Positions 45,613-56,072 are shown, counted from the first letter of the stretch. The stretch: 64,000 nucleotides of DNA from Helicobacter macacae MIT 99-5501 (GCF_000507845.1 NZ_KI669454.1:496001-560000), one strand, 5' to 3'. Notes: generated from the letters alone by a model not told the origin. A program made the numbers and translations.

Positions 45613-45624
45613 TTCTAAGCCCAC

Positions 45625-48600
45625 TTACCCATCGATATAGTAGACTTTTTTCTTGGATTTCTTGGATTTTTTAGACTTAGACTTTTTGGACTTCTTAGAC
45701 TTGCCCTCTGCTACGGAGCGAGAGATAGCATTACCATCAGCATCTGTTACATAGTCAGTCCCGCCAAACCAATGCGCGTATTTCAAGTTTATCGAAGTGC
45801 TTACACCGTTAAACTTATCCATCACATCTTTGCCAAATTTATTTGCATAAAAGACACCATTATACCCCGCACTTAGCTCGTGGTTTTTCTTCACTACCCA
45901 GATTAGGTCTAAGTCTAGGTAGCCATAGACTGCGGGTAGTGCGATTTTGCCCTCGCCTGAAAGCCCACCGATTTTAAATTTCGCTGTGGGTGTGTTTAGC
46001 ATATTGTAGCGAAGTCCTGCCACCAAGTTTGTGCGAAACATATTGCCATAGACTTTGTAGTATTTTACACTTGCACTTAGCTGTGGTAAATGCCAATACT
46101 GACTAGGATAGTATTCGTTACCACCTAGTTGGTATTTTGCCTTTTCTAGCTTCATATCTAGCGGGCTTAGCACATCATAGCTTAGCCCGATTTCAGGGCT
46201 TACATAGCTGTTTTGTTTGAATTGGTAGAATGTAAGTCCCCCGCGCACTTCCGCGCCCAAGCTCCACATTAGCGGTGTGTTTAGCCCCTTTTTGTTTGAT
46301 ACGAGGCTAAATTTGATATTTGGCACAGGGCTTTGTGCACTAAGCAGTGGCATATCTACCCCTACTCGTCCGCTTGCCTTTAGGGTGGCTTCCCACACTT
46401 TGCCTGTGATAGGGAAGATTTTGAAGTAGCTTACTCCGCCTTGCAGTGAGTTTGTCTGCATTATCGTTTCTGCGCCTAGCATTTCAGTGGTTGCGTGGGC
46501 GTATTCATAAGTGAGGTAGGTAGAGAGGATTCCTTGTCCTTTGAGATTGCGCTGCACCCCAGCCACACCACCTCCTGCCCACTCTGTGGCATCGGCTATA
46601 CCTAGCTGGGCATAGCTATGCGTTGCATAAGGCACGAGGAACACTCTCCAATCGCGTCTACCCGTATAGGGGATAAATATCGCATCTAGTTGGTCGATAA
46701 GCTCGAAGTTGTTATAGCCTTTATCTAGATTTTGTCCTTTAGATTGCTCTAGGGTTAGTTTGGCTAGCTTATCGCGCATCTTGTCTACTTTCTTTTGGTT
46801 TTTGCGAGTTTGCTTGGCAAACTTAGAGCTGCGATTTGTCAAGCGCGACATATCGTATTGGAGCAAGCGAAGCTCTACTTCTTGGTTGTAGTATCTATCG
46901 CTATGAAATGTCTTTGTTGTCATCGTATCAATGATATTTTGCACCATTATGCTTCTTCTAGCGTAGCTAAGTGTAAGCAATCGCCACATACTAGAGCCAT
47001 AGCTAGTGCTGACATCAGCACTTACCGTAAAGCCATCATTTCCAGCCCTATGTAGCTTCGTGCCTAGCCCTGCTCGCAAGGACTCAAAGGTTACTTTTCC
47101 ACTCCCTTTTCCACCACTTTTATCTAGGATTATGTTTTTATACTCATATTTCTCACTACTGCTAGTTACCCCTTCGCCGATGTTTATGCGTATCGCGCCC
47201 TCTCCTACCGTGCCTAGATTAGTGATAGTGCCCTCTACTGCGATATGCTCATCAGTCCTGCCATTTCCATTCTTTTTTATTCCCGTGTTTGCGTTTCCAT
47301 TTATCGTGTGCTTACTCCATTCAGTGCCATTGCTATCAAGCGTGAGGGTAGACTGATAGACATTTAGCGTGCTTATCGTGCCACTAGCACCACCTATGAA
47401 GTAGTTTCCTAGCAAGCTAGCATAGTCCCCGCTAAATTTATAATACCCTAGATTTAGTGTTTGGATAGAGCCATTATTGGTTATTTGGCTGACAAATGTC
47501 GAGCGAGTGCCTCCGTCATATCCACCATAGATAGCCATAGCAGCTGAAGTGATACTTGCTCCACTACTTATCGTTATCCCACCGATGATAGTGCCATCTG
47601 CCTCTCTGCGCCCTATCTGCGTGCCTGCGTGCACATCAAAAGCGATTTTCACACCAGCTCCATACACCGCATCAGAGCCCCAGCTTTGGTTATTTATATT
47701 GCCAGACACAGTTAGACTTCGTATCGTAGAAGCGTTTGCAGTGTGATTTCCTAGAGTGTAGGGGAGTAGTAGTCCAGCATTTGAAGTGCCTGTGATGACA
47801 AAATCCGTGTTTGGAGCAGATACAGAGCGAAACACGAGGTTATTACTTATGGTAGCAGTAACTGTGCCAGCACCCACGCTAAGGGGGTTACTCTCCCCCC
47901 TGCCTAGATTGATAAGCATACTTTTACTATTGATAGCGGTTTGTAAATCCTGTGGGGCGAAGTCTCCTGTGCAGTCTAGGTAGGATTGACCTCCATCGCT
48001 CTTTTGTGTGCAAGTGCCTGCTATGGCTAGCTCTAGGCTAGTAGCACTAAGCGCACTTGCTGTGAGGAGGGATAGTGCTAGCTTGCGGGAGGTTGGGGTG
48101 GTGGTAGGATTTACCCACCCCCTAGCCCCCTCCGCAAGGGAGGGGGAACTGATTGGTTTGCACTCGCTCGCAATAGAATCAACTTTGTCATATTGTCTTA
48201 TGCTTACTTTTGCTTTGTCATATTGTCTTATGCTTACTTTTGCTTTGTCATATTGAGGTTTCGCGTAAATGCCCACATTGTCATATTGAGGTTTCGTAGA
48301 AACCGAAATATCCAAAGGATTTTGCAGATTTGGATTTTTTGTCGTATTGAGCGATTTTCTTGCTGTCATATTGAGGACAAGCGAAATATCTCTATTTGGT
48401 TTTTTAGATACTTCGCTTCGCTCAGTATGACAATATTTTTCGTCATTGCGTGTTAATTTTTCGTTATTGTGTGCGTGGAGTGCGACTCTTAAAGCCCCCT
48501 CCCTTAGAATAACCTTGTTTGGCACTCTTAAAGCCCCCTCCCTTGCGGAGGGGGTTTGGGGGTGGGTGTTTTTTGCAGATTTTGCACTTAGCTCAGAATC

Positions 48601-49120
48601 TAGCTTTGAGATATTTGCTTTTGAAATACTTGTGGAATTTGTATTTGCTTGGTTAGCAGTTGCGTTTTTGTCGTTTGCAGTTGCTGACTTTGCTTGAGAA
48701 GCGGAGGTAGGATTTACCCACCCCCTAGCCCCCTCCGCAAGGGAGGGGGAATAAGTGGAATCGCCACCTGCAATGGAGGGGGAACTGATTGGTTTGCACT
48801 CGCTCGCGATAGAATCAACTTTGTCATATTGTCTTATGCTTACTTTTGCTTTGTCATATTGTCTTATGCTTACTTTTGCTTTGTCATATTGAGGTTTCGC
48901 GTAAATGCCCACATTGTCATATTGAGGTTTCGTAGAAACCGAAATATCCAAAGGATTTTGCATATTCGCGCTTGCATTTTTGGATACTTCGCTTTGTTCA
49001 GTATGACAAGAAGTTGTAGTATGACAAGTTAAGCGTGAGCTACTCTCTCTCTCTCTCTCTCTCTCTCGTTTGGCGCGAGATTGCACTGCTTGCGCGTAGA
49101 GATTTTTGGCTTTGTTTCAT
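45625..49120 (-). CDS. large autotransporter with repeat-built N-terminal region, probably phase-variable (out of frame here)
   Basis: The best start is ATG 49120 (AAAGGAG six nt before). It runs into (AG)12 and stops at once (TAG after the tract). With 10 or 13 repeats it would join the long frame, which here is open from a GTG at 49086 (1153 aa). In that frame about 340 residues are translations of dispersed repeats (DISVSTKPQYDN, CHTERSEVSKK types). Then a signal-peptide-like segment follows (SRKLALSLLTASALSATSLE, cut near IAG), then a beta-helical passenger with Gly/Ser/Thr-rich repeats, a charged linker (KKVDKMRDKLAKL), and a VacA-like barrel ending at KYAHWF. A further 46 residues follow, with a Lys/Ser-rich tail. 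Function unknown. Confidence 0.75.
45646..45705 (-). repeat. Lys-Ser codon repeat at the 3' end of the autotransporter gene
   Basis: Repeats of AAGTCT/AAATCC/AAG codons give an (SKK)n tail near the C-terminus, after the last predicted barrel strand. Units of 9 nt are imperfect. Confidence 0.7.
48103..48326 (-). repeat. 224-bp direct repeat, copy A
   Basis: Near-identical to copy B at 48705-48962 except for a 33-bp insertion in B and single-base changes (for example GCAATAG against GCGATAG). Both copies lie in the same orientation within the autotransporter reading frame. Confidence 0.9.
48184..48243 (-). repeat. 30-bp tandem repeat, two copies
   Basis: Two head-to-tail 30-bp units (TTTGTCATATTGTCTTATGC followed by TTACTTTTGC) coding for KAKVSIRQYD twice. 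The same pair is in copy B at about 48821-48880. Confidence 0.85.
48327..48704 (-). repeat. dispersed repeats between the two direct copies
   Basis: Contains TGTCATATTGAGGACAAGCG/TACTTCGCTTCGCTCAG units (48365-48430), CCTCCCTTGCGGAGGGGG units (48490-48565) and a unique Ala/Ser/Asn-coding part (48570-48700). All are read in the autotransporter frame. Confidence 0.65.
48705..48962 (-). repeat. 257-bp direct repeat, copy B
   Basis: Equals copy A plus 33 bp (11 codons) after the C/G-rich unit. The offset to copy A is 603 bp before and 636 bp after the insertion, both multiples of three. Confidence 0.9.
49043..49066 (-). repeat. (AG)12 dinucleotide repeat
   Basis: Twelve CT units on the plus strand, AG on the coding strand, 18 codons after ATG 49120. 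Repeats of this type sit in the 5' ends of several H. pylori OMP genes (hopZ, babB and others) and switch them by slippage. Confidence 0.92.
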
Positions 49121-49246
49121 TGGTTGCTCCTTTTGGGTAGTTGATTTAGCGTGTCGATTATTTCGCGATATTTCACAAAAATCGAAAAAATCAGGGTAAA
49201 TGATAGGTAAATATATCTTAAATAATCCTTAAACGAAGCAAAAAAC

Positions 49247-49260
49247 AAAAAAAAAAAAAA
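49247..49260. repeat. A14 homopolymer upstream of the autotransporter
   Basis: Fourteen As (T14 in the direction of the autotransporter) about 130-140 nt before its ATG, flanked by more A-rich sequence. It could add a promoter-level switch to the (AG)12 one. Confidence 0.7.
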
Positions 49261-49444
49261 CGGAAAATTTTGTAGGTGTAAAGCGCGTGATTTAGGTGGT
49301 TGTTAAGGTTTTTAGATTTTTCGTAGTTTTTGTTAAGATTGTGCAAAAAATGTTGATTTTTGTGGATTTATTAGATATTTTGCTAGGTTTTGGGCGGTGT
49401 GAGTGTGATATGCACAGTTTTAGTGCAAAATGTAGGGAATTTGT

Positions 49445-49575
49445 GGAGTAGTGGATTTACCCACCCCCTTACCCCCTCCGCAAGGGAGGGGGAATAAGTG
49501 GAATCGCCACCTGCAAGGGAGGGGGAATTAAGCGACTTGTCATTGCTAGCCACTTTTTCGTCATTGCGAGAATAT
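49445..49575. repeat. dispersed-repeat block 4
   Basis: C/G-rich inverted unit (CCCCTCCGCAAGGGAGGGGG) followed by AATAAGTGGAATCGCCACCT, shared with copy B, and a CGTCATTGCGAGAA end. Confidence 0.7.
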
Positions 49576-49686
49576 GCGTTGGCAAAATCTAGTTTTTTTG
49601 GATTTTGTCGCTTTGATAGAGTGCTACATTAAAGGTGCTAAACCTTAAAAATTGCATAATTTCAGTTTAGCTTAAGATAAAAACGC

Positions 49687-49692
49687 TATAAT
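49687..49692 (+). promoter_or_regulatory. -10 box of rplM-rpsI
   Basis: TATAAT 39 nt before the rplM ATG, with AAGGA in the leader. Confidence 0.55.
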
Positions 49693-49731
49693 TCTGCCTT
49701 TGTAACAAATGCTAATCTTAAGGATACAAAA

Positions 49732-50202
49732 ATGGCAAAAACAGACAAAATGACAAAATCCATAAACGCTAGTGAAGTCGTGCGTGAGTGGCATTTGCTT
49801 GATGCAAAAGACAAGACTTTCGGACGGCTAATCACCCAAATCGCTACACTTTTGCGAGGCAAGCATAAGCCCTCATTCACGCCCAATGTGGATTGTGGAG
49901 ATTTCGTAGTAGTGGTAAATGCTACAAAGGTGGCTTTCTCTGGTATGAAGCTACAAGATAAGGAGTATTTCACGCATTCTGGCTACTTTGGTAGCACCAA
50001 GTCAAAGACACTCCAAGAAATGCTAGAAAAAAGCCCACAAAAGCTATACTATCTAGCAGTGCGCGGAATGCTACCCAAAACAAAACTTGGACGAGCTATG
50101 ATAAAAAAGCTAAAAGTCTATGCAGGCGAGGAGCACCCACACACTGCCCAAATCGCCAAAAGTAGCTCAAAAAACACAAATAAAACAAGCAAAGACAAAT
50201 AA
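49732..50202 (+). CDS. rplM: 50S ribosomal protein L13
   Basis: Early assembly protein of the large subunit. Residues 1-140 are typical ([20 protein letters not shown] and [21 protein letters not shown]). The C-terminus has an extra polar tail ([13 protein letters not shown]), so 156 aa against about 141 in most species. rpsI follows 14 nt later. Confidence 0.97.
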   Translation: MAKTDKMTKSINASEVVREWHLLDAKDKTFGRLITQIATLLRGKHKPSFTPNVDCGDFVVVVNATKVAFSGMKLQDKEYFTHSGYFGSTKSKTLQEMLEKSPQKLYYLAVRGMLPKTKLGRAMIKKLKVYAGEEHPHTAQIAKSSSKNTNKTSKDK

Positions 50203-50216
50203 AGGAGAAAGACACT

Positions 50217-50609
50217 ATGGCAAAAAAAATCTACGCAACAGGCAAACGAAAGAGCGCAATCGCTAAAGTCTGGCTAAAATCTGGTAGTGGCAAGCTAATC
50301 ATCAATGGCGTAACGCTAGATATGTGGCTAGGCGGACACGAAGCGATAAAGAAAAAAGTCCTACAACCGCTTGTGCTAACCAAGCAAGAAAAATCCGTAG
50401 ATATTGAAGCTAGTGCTTTTGGTGGTGGGTATTCTGCACAAGCAGAGGCTTTGAGACACGGGATTTCTAAAGCTCTAAATAGCTATGATATTGCTTTCCG
50501 CGCTGTGCTTAAGCCAAAAGGCTTGCTTACGCGCGATTCTCGCGTGGTAGAGCGCAAAAAATACGGCAAACGAAAAGCCCGCAGAAGCCCTCAATTCTCC
50601 AAGAGATAA
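50217..50609 (+). CDS. rpsI: 30S ribosomal protein S9
   Basis: A 130-aa protein with the S9 signature ([16 protein letters not shown], then [19 protein letters not shown]) and the C-terminal tail [17 protein letters not shown] that reaches the P-site. Co-transcribed with rplM, as in most bacteria. Confidence 0.98.
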   Translation: MAKKIYATGKRKSAIAKVWLKSGSGKLIINGVTLDMWLGGHEAIKKKVLQPLVLTKQEKSVDIEASAFGGGYSAQAEALRHGISKALNSYDIAFRAVLKPKGLLTRDSRVVERKKYGKRKARRSPQFSKR

Positions 50610-50856
50610 TGTCTGGGGTAATGGTGCTTTTAGGATTGCTTGCATAGTGCTTTTGGCGACTTGTATTTTTGCTTTTTTGATTTTGGAGGGTGATTTTAGA
50701 TTTTTGTTTTTTTAGGTTTTTTAGGGGGTTTAGGATTTTGCATCTTGGTTTGTTTGTATTTTTGGTGTGAAATCTTTATTTATTTTGGCAATCTCTGCTA
50801 GCCTAGATTTGTTTGCGTGGCTTGATAATGCAATAAAAGCTTTAAGGAGCGTATAA

Positions 50857-51867
50857 ATGGCTGTTTTTGATAAGGCTTTTGGTGAGGTTTGGGATAGGCT
50901 AAAGTCTGCCCAAAATCTGCAAGATTTGGAAAATCTGCGCATAGAGATTTTGGGCAAAAAGGGGATTTTGACAGAGCAGTTTGCACTTCTTAGAGAGCTA
51001 AGCCAAGAGGAAAAAAAGCAAAAAGCAAAAGAGCTAAACGCACTTAAAGATGAATTTGAATCCATATACACTACACAAAAGCAAAAGCTAGAATCTGCCA
51101 AACTTCACGCTTCGCTAGAGGGCGAAAAAATCGATGTGAGTTTGTTTAGTGGCACGCAAAGGCGCAGTGTGGGACACCCGATAAACTACACCAAAGACAA
51201 GATTATCCAATACTTTATAAGTATGGGCTATGAGCTGTGTGAGGGACCGCTAGTAGAAGATGATTTTCACAACTTCACCGCGCTAAATATCCCCCAATAC
51301 CACCCTGCACGAGAAATGCAAGATACTTTTTATTTCAATGATTCTAAACTACTTCGCACGCATACTTCGCCTGTGCAAATCCGCACAATGCTATCGCAAA
51401 AGCCACCTATCAAAATGATTTGTCCGGGAGCGACTTTTAGACGAGATTATGACTTGACACATTCGCCTATGTTTCATCAAATCGAGGGGCTTCTAGTCGA
51501 TGAGGTGGGCAAAGTGAGCTTTGCTCATCTCAAATATGTGCTAGAGAATTTTTTGCGATTTATGTTTGGCGAAGTAAAAGTGCGATTTCGCTCATCATTT
51601 TTTCCATTTACAGAGCCAAGTGCGGAAGTAGATATTTCGTGCGTTTTTTGCGGAGGAGATGGCTGCCGCGTGTGCTCTCATAGTGGCTGGCTAGAAGTGC
51701 TTGGCTGTGGGCTTGTCAATGATAATGTATTTAAAGCTGTGGGGTATGAAAATGTGAGTGGGTTTGCCTTTGGTATGGGGATTGAGCGGCTTTGTATGCT
51801 AAGTCTTGGGATTAGCGATATGCGTAGCTTGTATGAGAATGATTTAGCCCTTTTAGAGCAGTTTTAG
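50857..51867 (+). CDS. pheS: phenylalanyl-tRNA synthetase alpha subunit
   Basis: Catalytic subunit of the class II PheRS tetramer. The N-terminal coiled coil (residues 1-90) binds tRNA. Motif 2 is [21 protein letters not shown] and motif 3 is [13 protein letters not shown]. The 336-aa length is normal. AAGGAG precedes the ATG; pheT follows 11 nt after the stop. Confidence 0.97.
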   Translation: MAVFDKAFGEVWDRLKSAQNLQDLENLRIEILGKKGILTEQFALLRELSQEEKKQKAKELNALKDEFESIYTTQKQKLESAKLHASLEGEKIDVSLFSGTQRRSVGHPINYTKDKIIQYFISMGYELCEGPLVEDDFHNFTALNIPQYHPAREMQDTFYFNDSKLLRTHTSPVQIRTMLSQKPPIKMICPGATFRRDYDLTHSPMFHQIEGLLVDEVGKVSFAHLKYVLENFLRFMFGEVKVRFRSSFFPFTEPSAEVDISCVFCGGDGCRVCSHSGWLEVLGCGLVNDNVFKAVGYENVSGFAFGMGIERLCMLSLGISDMRSLYENDLALLEQF

Positions 51868-51878
51868 GAGTATCTTAG

Positions 51879-54566
51879 ATGATTATTTCTACTTATCTTT
51901 TATCCCAATTTGTAAATCTAGAGGGCTATGACATAGACAAAATCACTAAGGTTCTAAATGATATTGGAATCGAAGTGGAAAAAGTATGGAAACTTCAGGT
52001 TTCTAAGCGCGTGGTTGTCGGCAAAGTCGTCTCAAAGTCCCCCCACCCAAATGCAGATAAACTTAGCGTTTGTCAAGTCGATATTGGAAGTCAGACTTTG
52101 CAAATCGTATGTGGTGCAAAAAATGTAGCACAAAATCAATTTGTAGCCCTTGCTTTGGAGGGGGCGAAGCTACCACCAAAGGACGAAAAAAGCGCGTTTT
52201 TTGAAATCAAGCAAAGTGTGCTAAGAGGGGTAACAAGCTATGGAATGATTTGCTCATCTAGTGAGATAGGCTGCGCTAAGACAAATGATGGCATTATGGT
52301 GCTAGATTCTAGTGTGGGTGAGCTAGAGCTTGGCAGGGAGTTAAGCGATTATCCCTTTTTCAATCAATATTTTTTAGAGGTTTCTCTCACGCCAAATCGT
52401 GGCGATTGTCTATGCGTGCTAGGTATCGCACGCGAGCTAGCAGGGGTGTTTGACACATATATATCATTGCCAAGAGAGCGAGAAAGCGCGGTAGCACTAG
52501 GTGTAGGCAGGGTGCTAAATATCATAGCAAAGTGCAATATCGATTCGCTTTTGCTTTATAAAGTCGCAAAAATAGAAAAAGTCTATCCCTCTATCATTGA
52601 GGAGATTATCCTTTCATACAATGGCTTGCTATCCAAAAGTATTCTAGAAAATCACAAAAATTTCACTATCTTTATGACGGGTGTGCTACTTGATATTTAC
52701 GCACTTCCTAGCAATACCGTGCTACCTGCTACGCTAAAGGTGCAAAAAGATGAAAAAGGCTTTGAGTGTGTCTATGACAAAGAGGATAACAAACTTTGTG
52801 TCATAGGGGTAAAAACCTCTTTTAAGGGCTCGGATTTTAGTTCTGATTTTTCTATCATAGAGGAGGGGGCAAAAACGCCAAACACGGATTCTGCCCAAAG
52901 TGCTTCTAAAAGCGCGAAATCAAAGGAATCTAATACAGAAGTCGCTACAAATAGCGAAGCGATAAATGGCGATGCGAGCGATTTTGCACCGCAAAAAAAA
53001 TACGAGCTAGAATCTTTTGTAGGGCGAGATGATGATGAGCAAGATAGCGAGCAAGATACACAAGACTTTGAGGACAAAGAGGAGGATACTTCGCTACTTG
53101 TGGTTATCCAAGCGAGTTTCCTCTCTCCTCATATCATAGCCCAAAGCCTTTTCACGCACAAAATCCCCCAAGACAAAGCCACTACTTACCGCTCTATTCG
53201 TGGGGCAAACCCACAGCTTTTTGTAGGTATGAATTTCTTTTGTGAGATTTTGCACTCTAGAAGTGATTGTTTGCTTTACTCGGGTTATCAAGAGCTTGAA
53301 ATGCAAGAAGCAAAAGATAGGATTGTCATCACAGCTTCTTTTGAAGCTATCAGCCAAGCCGTAGGCAAGTCCGTCTCAAAGGAGCAAATCGCACAGATTC
53401 TAAAACAGCTAGATTTTCGCATAGAAGCAAATGGCGAGGCGGATATTTTTCGTATCATTCCACCAGCATATCGCCACGATATTCACTCCCAGCAAGACAT
53501 TACAGAGGAGTTTTTGCGAGTGTATGGCATAGCAAATATTCCTCTTGTGCCATATCTAGGCATACAGCCACATACCCACACACCCACGCTTAAGTCCTAT
53601 CTAAACAAACGGGATTTAGCCACTCGTGCTTTGGCGAGTGGATTTTATGAGTGCATACATTTTTTGTTTCAGCAAAAAAGCACACTGCAAGAGTGGGGAT
53701 ATGATACGCTAGAGTCCTCCCTAGAGCTTAGCAATCCTATCACAACCGAGCTAGACACGCTTAGAAGTAGCCTCCTCCCTGCACTTTTTGAGACAATCAA
53801 GCGCAACCAAAATATAGGCTATAAAAATGCTAGATTGTTTGAAATCGGTGCAGTATATGACGCAAAAAGGGAGCAAAAAGAGCATTTTGCACTTGCGGTA
53901 AGTGGGCTAGAAAGAGGGGAATCCTACCCCTACCCAAAAGGAAAAAAATGGGATTTTTATAGCTTTTGTGAAGTGCTATCTAGTATCATCGGTGAGTTTA
54001 GACTATCAAAGCCAAGCACTCCACCAAGCCAAGCTCACCCATATATCTGCGCTGAAGTCTTTGTCCCAAGCCAAAAATCTATCGCACTAGATTCTAGCCA
54101 AGAAGCCCAAGAATCCCAAGCACAGGACAATCAAGAAAAAGATTTGGAGCAATCTAGCCAAACGCTATGGCGCAAAGTCGGCATAGTAGCCAAGCTAAAT
54201 CCAACATTGCAAGCAAAGCTAGAAATAGATGAGAGCTTTTTTGCTGAAATTTATGAGATTCCAAGCCTTGCAGTGAGTAAAGCCCTGCCTACTTCGCGCC
54301 TGCACGCAAATGAGCGTGATATAACGGTGCTAATAGACAAGGACATTCCTTTCATAGACATACAAGAAGCGATTTTGCAAGCGGGCATAGAAAATCTATT
54401 CAAAGCATATCCGCTTGACATTTATGAGAAAGATGGCTTTGCGCTTACTATTAGGCTTGTGTTTGTGCCACAGCATTCTAGCCTTAGCGAGGAGGAGCTA
54501 TCTAGTCGTATCCAAGCCGTGCTAGCACTCCTAGAATCCACCTTTGGTGCAAAACTAAAAGTATGA
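51879..54566 (+). CDS. pheT: phenylalanyl-tRNA synthetase beta subunit, enlarged
   Basis: Structural and editing subunit of PheRS. Residues about 40-150 are the tRNA-binding EMAP-like domain (KVVSKSPHPNADKLSVCQVD). The B3/B4 editing, B5 and catalytic-like domains and the C-terminal ferredoxin-like anticodon domain (LHANERDITVLIDKDIPF) follow. At 895 aa it exceeds the roughly 770 of H. pylori; residues about 330-400 are an acidic, Ser/Asn-rich insertion (DDDEQDSEQDTQDFEDKEED), and another polar stretch lies near residues 735-760. Confidence 0.95.
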   Translation: MIISTYLLSQFVNLEGYDIDKITKVLNDIGIEVEKVWKLQVSKRVVVGKVVSKSPHPNADKLSVCQVDIGSQTLQIVCGAKNVAQNQFVALALEGAKLPPKDEKSAFFEIKQSVLRGVTSYGMICSSSEIGCAKTNDGIMVLDSSVGELELGRELSDYPFFNQYFLEVSLTPNRGDCLCVLGIARELAGVFDTYISLPRERESAVALGVGRVLNIIAKCNIDSLLLYKVAKIEKVYPSIIEEIILSYNGLLSKSILENHKNFTIFMTGVLLDIYALPSNTVLPATLKVQKDEKGFECVYDKEDNKLCVIGVKTSFKGSDFSSDFSIIEEGAKTPNTDSAQSASKSAKSKESNTEVATNSEAINGDASDFAPQKKYELESFVGRDDDEQDSEQDTQDFEDKEEDTSLLVVIQASFLSPHIIAQSLFTHKIPQDKATTYRSIRGANPQLFVGMNFFCEILHSRSDCLLYSGYQELEMQEAKDRIVITASFEAISQAVGKSVSKEQIAQILKQLDFRIEANGEADIFRIIPPAYRHDIHSQQDITEEFLRVYGIANIPLVPYLGIQPHTHTPTLKSYLNKRDLATRALASGFYECIHFLFQQKSTLQEWGYDTLESSLELSNPITTELDTLRSSLLPALFETIKRNQNIGYKNARLFEIGAVYDAKREQKEHFALAVSGLERGESYPYPKGKKWDFYSFCEVLSSIIGEFRLSKPSTPPSQAHPYICAEVFVPSQKSIALDSSQEAQESQAQDNQEKDLEQSSQTLWRKVGIVAKLNPTLQAKLEIDESFFAEIYEIPSLAVSKALPTSRLHANERDITVLIDKDIPFIDIQEAILQAGIENLFKAYPLDIYEKDGFALTIRLVFVPQHSSLSEEELSSRIQAVLALLESTFGAKLKV

Positions 54567-56044
54567 TACGCATTTCCCCCAAAGCAAAATCACATTTTTG
54601 CTTAGAGCTAGACTCTATCGCCCCTGATAAATCTATCTCGCATAGAAGTGCTATGTTTGCCTTGCTTTGTGATAAGCCAAGTATCGTGCGCAACTATTTG
54701 CAAGCTGGTGATACCATTAGCACATTAAATATTGCTAAGTCTTTGGGGTTAAGCGTAGAATCTAGTGTAGATTCTAGTGGCTTAAGTGTGATGAGGCTTA
54801 CCCCACCAAAGAAATTTATCGAGCCAAATTGCGTGCTTGATTGTGGTAATGCAGGGACAGCTATGCGGCTATATATCGGGCTTTTGGCAGGGCTAGCAGG
54901 AAGTGAGAAAATGCCAAAAGAATCTAATGTGGATTCTAGCGACTCTAGTGAAAAGAGCGGGTTTTATTGTGTGCTAAGTGGGGATAGATACCTTTGCGCT
55001 CGCCCGATGAATCGCGTGATATTGCCCCTTAGGAGTATCGGTGCTAGTATCTTTAGTCGCTATGGTGGGCTAGCACCGCTTAGTATCATCGCTAAGAGGC
55101 TAGAGGGCTTTAGCTACACTAGCCAAATAGCAAGTGCACAAGTAAAATCTGCTATGATTCTCTCCGCCCTGCACGCAAAATCCCCAAGCGTATATATCGA
55201 GCCAACCCTCACTCGCGCACATACCGAGACAATGCTAGCAGGTATGAACGCACCTATAAAGGTAGAAAGTCTAGCCAAAGCAGATTCTTGCGAATTTGAC
55301 AATGCGGACTCTAGCCCAAAAAATTTAAGCGGACGCAAAATCTATATTTCCCCTTTATCTCACGCTTTAGAGCCGCTAGATTTTGCCGTGCCTGCTGACC
55401 CATCAAGTGCGTTTTATTTCGCACTTGCAGCAGCTATAACGCCAAATAGTGAAGTGCTACTAAAAAATGTCGCCCTAAATCCCACGCGCATAGAAGCATA
55501 CAAAGTGCTAGAAAAAATGGGCGCGAAAATCCGCTATGAAAATGTAAAAACACAATACGAGGAAGTGGGCGACATATATGTGGCTAGTGGCACTCTCGCA
55601 GGGGTAAAAGTAGAGGAAAATATCGCGTGGCTTATCGATGAGCTACCCGCGCTTAGTATCGCTATGGCTTTGGCAAATGGCGTAAGTGAAGTAAAAAATG
55701 CAAAAGAACTGCGCGTAAAAGAAAGCGATAGAATCAAAGCGGTATTGCAAAATCTATCCGCGCTTGGCGTAGGATATGAGGAGAGGGAAGATGGCTATAT
55801 CATCTATGGTGGAGGGTTTTTTAGCGATAATAAAAAGGGCGATTTTGACAAGAGCGGGCAAGGAGGGCATAGAGAGCAGATTCCACAAATCAAATCTTTT
55901 GGCGACCACAGAATCGCTATGAGTTTTGCTATCGCGGGACTTATCACTCCATTGCAAATTGATGATGAATCTTGTATGAATATTTCTTTTCCTAATTTTT
56001 TGGAGATTTTATCTCAAATCGCAGAAATACAGATTGCAAAATAG
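54563..56044 (+). CDS. aroA: 3-phosphoshikimate 1-carboxyvinyltransferase (EPSP synthase)
   Basis: Sixth step of the shikimate pathway. Motifs seen: PDKSISHRSAMFALL with catalytic Lys, DCGNAGTAMRLYIGLLAG, the arginine site ELRVKESDRI, and SFGDHRIAMSFAIAGL. The 493-aa length reflects short Ser-rich insertions (near residues 120-140 and 245-265). The start ATGA overlaps the pheT stop by 4 nt, as in H. pylori. Confidence 0.96.
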   Translation: MIRISPKAKSHFCLELDSIAPDKSISHRSAMFALLCDKPSIVRNYLQAGDTISTLNIAKSLGLSVESSVDSSGLSVMRLTPPKKFIEPNCVLDCGNAGTAMRLYIGLLAGLAGSEKMPKESNVDSSDSSEKSGFYCVLSGDRYLCARPMNRVILPLRSIGASIFSRYGGLAPLSIIAKRLEGFSYTSQIASAQVKSAMILSALHAKSPSVYIEPTLTRAHTETMLAGMNAPIKVESLAKADSCEFDNADSSPKNLSGRKIYISPLSHALEPLDFAVPADPSSAFYFALAAAITPNSEVLLKNVALNPTRIEAYKVLEKMGAKIRYENVKTQYEEVGDIYVASGTLAGVKVEENIAWLIDELPALSIAMALANGVSEVKNAKELRVKESDRIKAVLQNLSALGVGYEEREDGYIIYGGGFFSDNKKGDFDKSGQGGHREQIPQIKSFGDHRIAMSFAIAGLITPLQIDDESCMNISFPNFLEILSQIAEIQIAK

Positions 56045-56072
56045 ATGACAAAAGGTATGACAAAGGAATACT

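Larger units (their letters stand above)
43878..45624. other. 1.7-kb gene-free region with repeat arrays
   Basis: No intact gene. It holds two dispersed-repeat arrays (43990-44545 and 44875-45612). Between them, about 44550-44870, the sequence is non-repetitive; AAAAAGGAG followed by a 19-codon frame at 44770 may be a gene remnant. A stretch at about 44187-44263 copies part of the autotransporter 5' coding region. Confidence 0.6.
49121..49731. other. gene-free region between the autotransporter and rplM
   Basis: Holds the autotransporter leader (AAAGGAG at 49127-49135 in reverse), the A14 tract (49247-49260), an AT-rich stretch, a small repeat block (49445-49575) and the rplM promoter. No gene is supported. 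Confidence 0.6.

Noticed and set aside
48184..48243. CRISPR-like direct repeats
   Set aside because: The 30-bp units are head to tail with no spacers between them and lie in a coding frame.
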